Shown here one piece after another: positions 13,838 to 23,485 of a stretch of DNA of 64,000 bases (within the stretch, counting starts at the first letter, position 1; the number at the start of each line of letters is the position of its first letter). The notes under the pieces were generated by a model. It worked only from the letters and a program-made list of their open reading frames with translations. It did not search any database and was not told the DNA's origin. The position numbers and the translations under genes are program-made. The stretch is from Crotalaria pallida (Eukaryota > Streptophyta > Magnoliopsida > Fabales > Fabaceae), in NCBI GenBank assembly GCA_037953625.1, contig CM075656.1, forward strand, positions 78,201,001 through 78,265,000, in the 5' to 3' direction.

Positions 13838-14035
13838 TACAAAGCCCCAACGTGGCAACTGGAAAAAAAATCCCCAAAGCGGCAAAGCCCCAACGTGGCA
13901 ACTGAAAAAAAAAGCCCCAAAGCGGCAAAGCCCCAACGTGGCAATTGAAAAAAAAAAGAAGAGAGCCCCAAAGCGGCAAAGCCCCAACGTGGCAACTCAA
14001 AAATAAAAAGGAGAAAGAAAGCCCAAAAGCGGCAA
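13838..14035 (+). repeat. Short tandem repeats in LTR element interior
   Basis: Three to four units of about 50-60 bp. Each contains GCCCCAACGTGGCAACTG, an A-run and CCCCAAAGCGGCAAA. Variation is mainly in A-run length, consistent with slippage. Confidence 0.8.
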
Positions 14036-14502
14036 TTGAAAAGCCCAAGGCGGCAAGCAGAAAATCCAAAGCAACAAACAAAAGAAAGGGTCCAAAGCGA
14101 CAACATCTGTGAAGCGTGCCCAACGAGCACCTCAACAACAATCTTGACACCAATGACATGAGGGGCCATTGAAATCTGCAAGCAAGTTTGAAGCGCCCGA
14201 AGCGCGCTCCAAAAAAAAAGTGGAGAGGGGAGGAAGGAAACTGTCCTTGGGGCACCAATGATATAAAGGCCCCTATAAAAACGAATAATATAAAAAAAAA
14301 GAGAAGAAAAAGAAAAGAAGAGTTGTGCTCTATCAGAACACTTGAAAAAAGGCACCAAAACTGAGAAGTGCAACAAACACAAGAGCAGTAGCAAGCGATT
14401 ACAAAGCTACGAAGTTCAAGCCACAACTGCTAAAGCAGCGAAGCCGACGAAAGCGCACAAGAACAAAGGCGTAAAATTCAAATGCAAGTATCAAGCGCAA
14501 GG

Positions 14503-14532
14503 CAAACAACAACAACAACAACAACAACAACA
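14503..14532 (+). repeat. (CAA)n microsatellite
   Basis: About ten CAA units in a row in the interior of the LTR element. Confidence 0.85.
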
Positions 14533-14792
14533 AGATGATGAAAAGACAAAGACAAGATATGCATAACAGCATTGTCAACATAGCAGCAAGCGTACAAAGT
14601 AGTATCCAAACTTGAGGAGCACATACAAAAGGCATCATGGACCCCAAGATGCAAGTTCAAAAGCAATAAAACAACAGAAGCCAAGTTCTAACAAAGTCAT
14701 ACAAATCATGGAGCCAAAGAGAAGGTCATAACCGAAACCATAATTCGAAAGGAGAAACGTCAAAGCAATGGCATAAAGTGGCGAAACAGTGC

Positions 14793-17700
14793 CTACATAA
14801 AAAATAGGAAATTCAAAGAAGTGACCCTGCAGACTTCCTCATAAGAATACTTTGTGTTGGCCAAATCCCTAATCTCCTGATCAAGAGCCTCCAATTCAGT
14901 GGTTGCTTGATCAAGCTGAGAAGAAAGCTCCTTGATATGAGACACCAAAGGAGCACGACGCTCCTGCAGAGCACGCTCAGCGTCGGCCAACTCGACGTCG
15001 TCAAATGGAGGGCGCAAACTTTCGAAACCAGCAATGGCACTTTCAAGCCAGGGACCAGAATAATGTTGAAATTGAAGCGTGTACAAGCAATCCAAGATCT
15101 CAGCCTTCTCCTCCCATGGCGAGTCATCTATGTCAACTGAGCGGACCAAATGCAACATCCGCAACAAAGTTTGAGAACCGGACTCCCGGAAAAGGCGAGG
15201 AAGCGAAGCTGAAGGAGGAATCAAGAAAGCATTGGCACGCAAGAACGAATCAATCAAAGCTTGATCATCCGCAGAAAATGGAGCTGCAAAAGCATATGCT
15301 GAAATGATGAGACCAAAACACAAGAGAAGAGATAAGTCCAACTTAGGCCAAGTGAAGAAAATACTTACAAACCAAAGAAGATCCTGGAGAAGCGGAGGCG
15401 TGACTTGCCCTCACGGCAGGAGCCTTACCCTTATCGGCTAAAGAAACAAGATTTGCAGCAGCTTGACTCTCTGGAGGGGCAGGGGCGTCAACTTCAGCAC
15501 CTACCCCACCAAACATGTTTTCAGATCTTGGAACATCAGAAACAAGTTCATAAATAATGTCAGCAGCAGCAATACCTGAAGGGGCCTTCGAAGGCGCACC
15601 CTTGGGAGAAACAGGGACACTCCTTGGAGTGCCAGCAGGAGGCATCAAAGAAGTGAAGCCATAACTGGCAGCAGAATCAGAAGGGGCAACACCCCCACCA
15701 GCTGAAGGTTGGCAAAAGAGGTTCATAAAATCTTCACGATCGGAAGCAAGTGAAACAGCAGGAGCTTTCTTAGGAAACTGAGATGAAAGCGACGCCGATG
15801 AATGACCATCAGCACCACCTGCGCTCAAAAGGAAAAAGAAAAGAGAGTCAGTGACGTTATGAAAACTGTCCAAGCAAAACAAACTGAAAAGACTAGAAGA
15901 AAATAAAAGAGCAAGAAATGGAACCTGAAAAGCGACCCCCAGCGCCACCGCTTTCAGAAGAAACATCACAAGACAAGAAAGAATCACCAGAATTAGTTTC
16001 AGCAATGTCATCTTGAACCAAGTCCACATGGACTGGGGAAGAAGGAGCAATACGGATGCCAGAAGTGCGAAGGCGGCTAGACCGACGAGTAGGAACGGCT
16101 GCAGCTGCCTTCCTCCTTTTGCTGGAATTGGCGGCGCTACTACTACCACCCCGAACAGAAAATCTGGAAACAGAAGGAGTTTTCCTTTTGTTTCGCCTGG
16201 GGGCAACAGAAGGAGACGCAACAACTCTGCGGCTAGGCGAAACCCCCACAGCTGAAAACAAAACCAAACAAAGTTAAGTGCAAAGCAAGAAAAAGAAAGC
16301 AACAAAAAACGAAAAATGGTCAAGATATTTACCATTGGTTTTCTTCATGGAAGTGCAAAAATAAGGGTCGTTGTACACTATGGGCAGCAAGGAAGGAATG
16401 GGATGCGAGGAAGAAGCTTCGAAGTCCCAGAGATGTTTCAGGATGTCTTCATGAGAAGTAAGCCAAGAACTCAAAACACCTCCAACGCGAGAAGAAGAAA
16501 CATAAACAGGAGCAAAATCAGAAGTCCCGGGAGCTGCATCAAAAAGAAGCGCCTTGACCAAATCTTCCACCGGGGCCTGCTCGATGTTAATAACACAAGG
16601 AGCTTGATCGCGCCCAAACTGTCTAGCCACCCGATCAGGACGGTACACACAAGGCCAAAGGGCTCCACCGTGAGCACTCCTACTGTCCAAAGGGACAAAA
16701 CCAGGCAAGCAGCGAATGGAGAGAATCAATGACCATAAATCATAAATTCCCTCAAAGGGGATGACAGCGTCGTTCCTTGAAGTAAAGGCCCCTTCATCAT
16801 AAAGAGGATGCGGGAGGTCCGAATAGGGGCGGAACAAGAACTTTTCTTCTGAATCAATGAGAGAAATTAGAGGTTCTCTTGGAGATCCTCTCGTCCAACA
16901 CCAGGAACGAGGGTCTGAACCAGCAACACCAGTAGAAAGAGGAAGCTTGACAGGGCCATAATCAGGAAAGAGTTCGAACAAAAAGTATTGAAGAAAAGTC
17001 AAGTCTACATAAGAGTTGATTGGAAAGCACCCCATGAGAAATGCGCATCTGCACTGATACTTGGTCTAGGCGGGCGTACAAACCGCCCAGGAAAAATGAA
17101 GCAAAAGGAAGGCGTGTACCTTCTGCCAAGAGACAAGCAAAGAGAAAGACACATGGGCTTACAGACTCCCATGGAGGTCCAGGAAACACGTACCTACTAA
17201 GCCAGAAAGCAACAAAGGCGGCGCGACAGAGGCGCGAATCTGTGACAGGCCCGGATTGGAATTTACCATCATGAAAATCGCCAAAGAAATAGCGAATCCA
17301 GCAAGCAAAGGTGTACTTAACAGAAGAGCGCTGACTTGCCCTTCGACTCCTAGGAACCAAGTTCCCAGTACCCCTCACCCGTTGAGAAGAAGAGCCCTTA
17401 GCGTACGAGGTGCGCCTTCGCTTGAAAAGGTCCCGGGAGTACTTGGCGCTCAGAGCCGAAGCGGCTTTCAGCTGCATTGACAACTCGGAAAAACGCTCAT
17501 CAACATTCTCCACGTCAAGGTCTGCATCTCCGAAAGCAGGAAGTCCGAGAAGCACAATCACATCTTCAAGCGTTGGGGTAAACTCCCCCCATGATGTCAG
17601 AAAGGTGTGGGTGGAGGAACACCAGCGTTGCACCAACATCAGCAAATCACTGGGCTTGCGGTTGGCACCAAGTCGAGGCGACGCCTTGATGGCGTCAGCA

Positions 17701-18161
17701 ATCCCTACTTTTTCCAGAATAGCCACGAAAGCGGCGTCAGTAGCAAAAACGTGATCGACCCACTCTTGCCATCCAGCAGTGCCTCCCACGCGAACATTGA
17801 AGTTCACATCTACCCAGGGGAACTCCGAACGGCGGAGGCAGGAGCGGAGCAATGAAGAGCCCAGGGTGCAGTGATCTTTATCATAAGAAGGAGAAGAGAT
17901 GAGTTCGGCGTCCTCCTCGGAAACCACCATGGCCTTGGAAGACGAGCCAACAATGAAATCGCCCGAGTTGGGACCAGAGGGCGAGTCCGCCTTCACCTCC
18001 GTGGCCCAGCGGCGGTATCCCGGTTCAACAGGGTAAGAGCGGGGGCAGGGAAGCTCTTGCATGAAGCAATAAGAGATGGGGCCTGGGAGTTGAATCTCCT
18101 CCTCGGAGCTTGAGGAAGCGCTTTCAACCGCGGAAGGAGTAATGGCCTTCGATTTTGACAT
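14793..18161 (-). pseudogene. Antisense plant mobile domain (PMD) gene, four exons
   Basis: Minus strand, opposite to the retrotransposon carrying it. Proposed exons are 18161-16333, 16251-15925, 15818-15369 and 15298-14793, all with GT donors and AG acceptors. Exons 2 to 4 keep phase (phase 1 at every junction). The start chosen is MSKSKAITPS; an upstream Met lies in pyrimidine-rich, leader-like sequence. Residues about 115-370 resemble the plant mobile (aminotransferase-like) domain, with SWGEFTPTLEDVIVLLGLP at about 190-208. The following YARLD segment changes frame near 17035, where reading resumes at SYVDLTFLQYFLFELFP. Exon 2 is basic and Ser/Arg-rich, exon 3 is Pro/Ala/Ser-rich, and exon 4 is predicted coiled coil (heptad-like ELSSQLDQATTELEAL). 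The frameshift marks it as broken unless a small intron was missed. PMD proteins in plants act in genome silencing and development, and relatives occur in transposons. The role here is unknown. Confidence 0.75.
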
Positions 18162-18708
18162 GATAACAGCGAATACAAGAGAAGGGCAAACAGGAGAGAA
18201 CAAGAAAGCAAAAAACAAAGGAGTAATGGGGAGTTCCTTTCTGGAAGAAAGAAGTTTCGGAAACGAAAAAGAAAGAGAACGAAGTGGAAGTGAAAAGAAA
18301 ACTGAAAGGTTTGAGGGAGTTTTGAAAATATGGGAACGTGGTGAAACGTGAAGTATCAAAGCTGAAGGATATTTGCCTCCTCCCCCTAACGACACGTGGA
18401 ACGCAGCAGAAGAATGAAGGGAAGAAAACCAAAAGACTCACCAGTGAGGGCCCGTTGACAAGACCCCACTGGGTGTCGAAATTCAAAGCAAAAGCTGCCA
18501 AGCAATCAGTAAGCCAGGAGAAATGCAAAGGGCACCCGTAAAAGCGGAGGTGTCCCCTTCTGTACGCCTTCCCCAAAAATCGAAGGCGACGCCGAAAGAA
18601 ATAACAAGAAGGCGAAGGACAAAGAATGGGAAATCAAGAAAAGAAGAAACAAGCAAGAAAAACACAAATATAGGATTTGCACTGAGAAGGAAATTCTTCC
18701 CCCCTCAG

Positions 18709-18723
18709 TGCAAATGGGGCAAT
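18709..18723 (+). other. Polypurine-like tract before 3' LTR
   Basis: GCAAATGGGGCAA directly precedes the TG of the right LTR, the expected position of the plus-strand primer. Confidence 0.6.
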
Positions 18724-19989
18724 TGTTGATACCTCAATATTTGGTAGCCCAAATTACAAGGCCCAAATCATGTAAGGGCCCAGAAGTTGTCAAACAAAAA
18801 TAAAGTAATAAAGATACCGAGGAAAGCGCGCCAACTCTGGGAATCGTCCAAGGCGACACACACTCACGCCGACGGCTACCAAGGCGGCACTTCCCGATAA
18901 GGTGCCCAGAAGAAAGAGTAAAGCGCACTAGTGGCGGTAAACGCCATGTGTCATCCCAAAGTGTCTCAGATGCCACAGAAACCCGAGGAGAACATCGGGA
19001 TAAACGAAGGCGAGTCGGAGGCAGAAGCTCACAGAAGGCGCACACGTGACCAGCCAAGGGCGACATAGCCATCCGAGGCTGCGACGGTTTGCAAAGTAAG
19101 CCAGAAAGGAATCTTTTATTCACCCAAGGCAAAGCCGAGGGGAGTAAGACTTGGAGTCCTCTCCTTCTCCGTAATCATCAAATGCCAAAGTCAAGAATGG
19201 TAAAGAAGACAAAGCCACTGAAAAGGTGCTCTGAATACATAATGCAAGGAGTCATTAACCAATAGACAAAGAAGAGCGAGCAAGGACCACTGGTCCAAAG
19301 CACCAGTATAAATAAGAGGAAGAAAAGAGAATAAAAAAAAGAAGGGCAGAGCCCCGGAAGGCCACCCCCCCAAAAGGTCGAGAGATGCCAGAAGGCAAGA
19401 GGAACAATACCCCAAAGCGACAATAGCTGCAATACGATACACGCAACATGCACCAAAAGGTACAAAAAGCTCCTCCCTCTGAAAAGCGGAAAGGATGAGA
19501 AGTAAGAGAGAAGCTCGAAGGGGAAAAACTGCCCAGCAAACACAAGAGACATCACTCCTCCCCCGGAAGCACCCTCTGCGAAGGGGTGCCATGGAGAAGT
19601 AAGAGACGGAATAAGCAACGAAGGAGAAACAGAAAAGGAGGAAAAGCCAGAAAGCGTGCACCTCCAGCAACCATCGTAAAAGCCAAGACGAGGGGGTCAG
19701 AATACCCAGAAAGCGTCGTAACCAACAATGGTTACAACACGGAAGGCGTACATCGAAAAGGAAAGGAAGCTCCCCTTCTGAAACCCAAGATTTAGCAATG
19801 CAAAAGGGGTGTAAAGCCAAAGCGCACACCCCTCCCTTTGTAAAATATCACGAACGTGGGATCCATTTCCTTGTATCGACCCCTCTGTATCTCGTCTCAG
19901 TATAATAAAAGCTTAAAGCTTCATCAAGTTTACGAACCCATTATCTCTTTTAATTAAACAATCATTATCGCACAAAGCGGTCCGAAACA
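18724..19989 (+). repeat. 3' LTR (1266 bp)
   Basis: Near-identical to the left LTR and ending CA at 19989. It is five bases shorter, owing to a 4-bp deletion near 19490 and one fewer A near 19337. Confidence 0.9.
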
Positions 19990-20585
19990 ACCAAAAACCG
20001 GTGCATGGTAGAAGCACCTTTGTTTTATATTTTACTTGTTTAGACCATTACCTATGTCAGGAATCATATAATAAAAAAGCTTCAATCCAAATAACAAAAA
20101 CATGTACACAAAAAGAACACAAAAAACTCAAAACATTTTTTTTAATATATTTTATTTATTAAAAAAATAAAATAAAAAAAGAGTCGGAGCACCAAAAACC
20201 GTTGCATGGTAGAAACACCGTTGTTTTATATTTTACTTTTTTGGACCATTACCTGTGTCAGAAATCATTTAATAAAAAAAATTCAAATCCAAATAACAAA
20301 AGCATGTTCATAAAAAGAACACAGAAACCCAAAATATATTTTTTTAATATATTATATTTATTAAAATAATAAAATAAAAAAAAGAGTTGGAGCACCAAAA
20401 ATCGGTGCATGGTAGAAACACCTTTATTTTATATTTTACTTGTTTGAAACATTACCTATGTCAGGAATCATACAATAAAAAATTGTCAATCCAAATAACA
20501 AAAACATGTACACAAAAAGAACACAAAAAACTCAAAACATTTTTTTTAATGTATTATATTTATTAAAAAAATAAAAAAAAAGTGT
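19990..20585 (+). repeat. ~200-bp tandem repeat array, right part
   Basis: Begins with ACCAA, the second copy of the target duplication, and continues the interrupted unit. Further units start near 20191 and 20394. The sequence family matches 8643-9590. Confidence 0.85.
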
Positions 20586-20631
20586 TGGCGTGGGTCCCAC
20601 GGTGGGTTTCCCACTTGTGGGATACCCACGC
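20586..20631. other. Strong imperfect hairpin
   Basis: GCGTGGGT and ACCCACGC arms enclose further GTGGG/CCCAC complementarity. It lies between the tandem array and the 5' end of the minus-strand Helitron. Confidence 0.6.
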
Positions 20632-20751
20632 TGCTGCAGTGCTATAGTAGTATTAAAAAAAAAAGAAAAAGGAAGTACTCATATAAGTACTCAGGTGGGG
20701 CCATAGTTGTTTCTCGCCTGTAGATGACCCTTTTGCTTTTATATAGTATAG

Positions 20752-20752
<1 letters not shown>

Positions 20753-20780
<28 letters not shown>
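20753..20780. repeat. (AAT)n microsatellite, right part
   Basis: Resumes the AAT run that stops at 5652. Together they mark the Helitron target. Confidence 0.9.
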
Positions 20781-20782
<2 letters not shown>

Positions 20783-20840
20783 TAATGATAATCCAAAATA
20801 CCTACATACATTAACCCACAAATGAGAATAAATTATTAAA

Positions 20841-20844
<4 letters not shown>

Positions 20845-20888
<44 letters not shown>
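20845..20888. repeat. (TA)n microsatellite
   Basis: About 20 uninterrupted TA units. Confidence 0.95.
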
Positions 20889-20892
<4 letters not shown>

Positions 20893-21124
20893 CCAAGTAG
20901 AAACAAAGATAGAAAAAAGGAAGAGTGAAAATAGGAATTGAGATGAAGAGGGAGAGAAAAAAAGTGAGGAGGGAATGAGAGGAAGAGAAGGAAACCCTAT
21001 TCATTGAAATGACATTTTTAGGAGGGAAATCAAGGAGGAATGAATAGTTCCCTCACAATCCTCCTATTTTATGTATAGTGACAGTGATTAGAATATAGAA
21101 TATAGACTAAGTTTCCTTGAGAAG

Positions 21125-21665
21125 CTAACTTGGTCCAAACAAGTAAAATATAAAACAAAGGTGTTTTTACCATGCACCAGTTTTTGGTGTTCCGGCTCTT
21201 TTTTTTTAAATAAATCTAATATATTAAAAAAATATCCTTTGAGTTTTCTGTGTTCTTTTTATATGCATGTTTTTGTTATTCAGATTTGAATTTGATTTTT
21301 TTTTATTATATGCTTATTGACACAAGTAAATGATCCAAACAAGTAAAATATAAAACAATGGTGCTTCTACCATGCACCGGTTTTTGGCTTTGGGTTTTCT
21401 GTGTTCTTATACATGTTTTTGTTATTTAGATTTGAATTTTTTGTATTATATGGTTCTTGACATAGGTAAATTTTCAAACAAGTAAAATATAAAACAATGG
21501 TGCTTCTACAGTTCTACCATGCACCGGTTTTTAGTGCTCCGACTTTTTTTTTTAAATTTTAATAAATCCAATATATTAAAAAAACAAACATGCTTTGGGT
21601 TTTATGTGTTGTTTTTATGTACACGTTTTTGTTATTTGGATTTGGATTTTTTATTATATACTAAA
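21125..21665 (-). repeat. Inverted copies of the ~200-bp repeat
   Basis: Three units carry the reverse complement of the array at 8.6-20.6 kb, with the CCATGCACCGGTTTTTGG core near 21172, 21371 and 21518. They lie outside the minus-strand Helitron. They are followed on the plus strand by a CGTGC-ATC-GCACG palindrome at 21999-22011, so this may be a decayed plus-strand relative of that Helitron. Confidence 0.75.
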
Positions 21666-21998
21666 AATCATTTTTTTTTCTTTCATATAAATTTTATTTT
21701 TTAATTTATAATGCTATTAATTACTTCTTTTTTCAAAAAATCTTTTATTCACTTTTTTTTAAGGTGAATTTTTTAGTTTAAAAATATTACATACAAAAAT
21801 GTTAATCGACTCAAATTTATCGACTCTTTCGTAAATAATAATATTAACCGACTCATTCGTAAACAATCTTTTAACAAGAATGTTTATCTTACTTATTATA
21901 TTTTATTTACTCTTAAACATTATTCATATTAAAATTTCTCATAACTATTAAAACTAATATTAATTGTAATGTTAATGAAATGTTTTACCATTACATTC

Positions 21999-22011
21999 CG
22001 TGCATCGCACG
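21999..22011 (+). other. Helitron-like terminal palindrome (decayed)
   Basis: CGTGC-ATC-GCACG, the same type as the hairpin at 5664-5680 but without a following CTAG. It is probably the degraded 3' end of a related element. Confidence 0.35.
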
Positions 22012-22102
22012 ATATAGAATTTCGTTGAACCTCCCCAACTCATTGCCTCCTTCCCCAAGCAAAAGGGTATAATAGTAAGACCAATGTGTTGTGAAGTCCC
22101 CT

Positions 22103-22111
22103 AAACCCTAA
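22103..22111 (+). promoter_or_regulatory. Telo-box upstream of TIM17
   Basis: AAACCCTAA lies 65 bp upstream of the TIM17 start. Telo-boxes are common in promoters or leaders of plant genes for translation and organelle biogenesis. Function here is inferred. Confidence 0.45.
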
Positions 22112-22175
22112 TAACCTTCTCTCGTTCCTTTTCCTTTCTCTTACCCATTCATTCAAATTCAAATTAGGGTTTTGA

Positions 22176-22811
22176 ATGGGAACTCCAGAGACATCACGCG
22201 AACCCTGCCCCGATCGCATCCTCGACGACTTGGGCGGCGCGTTCGGCATGGGCGCCGTCGGCGGCTCCGCCTTCCACTTCCTTAAAGGTCTCTACAACTC
22301 CCCCAGCGGCGCGCGCCTCATTGGCGCGTCGCAAGCCGTTCGCCTCAACGCGCCGCGCGTTGGCGGCAGCTTCGCCGTATGGGGCGGTCTCTTCTCCGCC
22401 TTCGACTGCTCCATGGTTTACGCGCGCCAGAAGGAGGACCCGTGGAACTCCATCATCGCCGGCGCCGCCACCGGAGGGTTCCTCTCGATGCGCCAGGGGC
22501 TCGGAGCCTCCGCGAGATCCGCCGCGTTCGGCGGCGTCCTGCTGGCCCTCATCGAAGGCGCCGGGATCATGCTTAATAAGTTGATGAGCGCGCAGCAGCA
22601 GTTTCCGATGATCATGGATGAGCCTTTACCTGCCGGTGCTCCGGTGGGTGCCATGGCGGATTTGGGTGTTCCGGAGGAGAAGGCGTCGTTTTTCGGAGGG
22701 TGGTTCGGTGGAGGGAAGAAAGAGGAGAAGGAGGAGGGTTTCGGAGGGAGCGAGACGAAGGTTCTAGAGAGTTTCGATGCGCCCCCTGTGCCTAATTTTG
22801 AGTACAAGTAA
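22176..22811 (+). CDS. TIM17: Mitochondrial import inner membrane translocase subunit TIM17
   Basis: An intact, intronless 211-codon gene. The product is TIM17, the channel-associated subunit of the TIM23 presequence translocase in the inner mitochondrial membrane. It moves matrix-targeted preproteins inward. The family core is clear: REPCPDRILDDLGGAFGMGA, then GGSAFHFLKG, RVGGSFAVWGGLFSAFDC and EDPWNSIIAGAATGGFLSMR, with Gly-rich helices for four membrane segments between about residues 20 and 135. Cys11 and Cys78 match the pair reported to form a disulfide in yeast Tim17. The hydrophilic tail (about 140-211) is rich in Gly, Lys and Glu, as in the longer plant TIM17-2 form. The start fits the family N terminus (MGTPETSREP). 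The coding region is much more GC-rich than its surroundings. Confidence 0.95.
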   Translation: MGTPETSREPCPDRILDDLGGAFGMGAVGGSAFHFLKGLYNSPSGARLIGASQAVRLNAPRVGGSFAVWGGLFSAFDCSMVYARQKEDPWNSIIAGAATGGFLSMRQGLGASARSAAFGGVLLALIEGAGIMLNKLMSAQQQFPMIMDEPLPAGAPVGAMADLGVPEEKASFFGGWFGGGKKEEKEEGFGGSETKVLESFDAPPVPNFEYK

Positions 22812-23168
22812 GTTTGGTTGTGGATTAATTTGGAAAAAAGTTACTCATTGAATTTGATGTAACGAATTTTGCTTTGAATTTGAAAGAGTTACTATTATTG
22901 AATTTTGAATTTGTTGTTGGAACTTCACTTGGTGAATCATGAATGCTTCCAATTATTCATTACCAATTATTTTTCAATAATGTTTCAATCATGAGTGCTT
23001 TTTTATTTTTTAGCTTAGTTTATATCGTGTTCAATATGGTAGAATCAGAATACTGCTTTGTGTTTAGAGTAGTTTATATTGGTTTGAAATTCTATTTTTC
23101 CATGTATTGAAGCTATGATTGGTTTAGGTGGGAGGTCTTTTAAGAACGAGGTCATGGATTTGATCCTT
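22812..23168. other. TIM17 3' flank
   Basis: AT-rich 3' untranslated or flanking sequence with several AATAAT-type signals (around 22970). No gene is seen. Confidence 0.5.
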
Positions 23169-23485
23169 AGGCTATGTTTGGATATGTAATAATGAATGGA
23201 ACGGAAGTGGAATGATATGGAGAGGAGTGGTGTGGAATGAGGTAAAGCTACCATTCCATTGCTTGGATAATTTAGGATGTAACAGAACCAAATTTTGCTT
23301 CCATGGTGTTCCTCTCAACTTGGGATGGAAGAAAAATTGAGGTTTTGGATAGAATTGGGTGGAACCAATTCCATCAACTTCCATTCCACGCCATTGTTAC
23401 AAATGCAATCTGAACAGTGGAACTTTATAAATTATCATTCTACTCCACTCCATTCCATCACATCCCCTCAATCCAAACATAGCCT
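23169..23485. mobile_element. MITE with AGGCTATGTTTGGAT termini
   Basis: Perfect 15-bp terminal inverted repeats (AGGCTATGTTTGGAT and its complement) bound 317 bp with internal complementary GGAATGGA/TCCATTCC segments. No coding capacity. Flanks do not show a clear target duplication. The termini recall PIF/Harbinger or hAT MITEs (GGCxxTGTTTGG type), but the superfamily is unsettled. Confidence 0.7.

Larger units (their letters stand above)
10882..14792 (+). other. LTR element interior, no gag-pol recognised
   Basis: GC-richer (10.9-11.4 kb), then purine-rich sequence full of AAGGCG and CAAAG phrases. The longest sense frame (12076-12414, about 112 codons) is Lys/Glu/Asn-rich with no family I recognise. 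Other long frames are low-complexity antisense Phe/Leu strings arising from the purine richness. No zinc knuckle, protease, RT, RNase H or integrase motif was seen. Confidence 0.6.
9591..19989 (+). mobile_element. Tat/Ogre-type non-autonomous LTR retrotransposon
   Basis: Two LTRs (9591-10861 and 18724-19989) begin TGTTGATACC and end GAAACA. They are flanked by a perfect 5-bp duplication. The primer site TGGCGACTCCGCTGGGGA follows the left LTR, and a short purine tract (AAATGGGGCAA) precedes the right LTR. That primer type is characteristic, to my knowledge, of the Tat/Ogre lineage of Ty3/gypsy. No gag, protease, RT or integrase motif is visible in the 7.9-kb interior, so it must be mobilised in trans. 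The interior instead carries an antisense, intron-containing PMD gene. Confidence 0.85.
5653..20752 (-). mobile_element. Non-autonomous Helitron with a nested LTR element
   Basis: Read on the minus strand, the element starts at 20752 with TCTATACTATATAAAAGC. It ends at 5653 with a GC-rich hairpin followed by TTGGTTCCTAG. TC at the 5' end, and a hairpin then CTAG at the 3' end, are Helitron hallmarks. The outer bases are A and T, and both flanks are the same (AAT)n microsatellite, so the insertion site is precise. Without the 10.4-kb LTR element at 9591-19994 the Helitron is about 4.7 kb. I see no Rep/helicase coding frame, so it would need an autonomous partner. It contains a ~200-bp tandem array (8643-9590 plus 19990-20585). 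Confidence 0.75.

Noticed and set aside
13770..14426. 218-codon minus-strand frame
   Set aside because: Encoded by the purine-rich tandem repeats; the repeated Gly-Leu-Phe pattern reflects DNA repeats, not a protein family.
20642..21004. Minus-strand frame with an Ile-Tyr repeat
   Set aside because: Produced by the (TA)n microsatellite.
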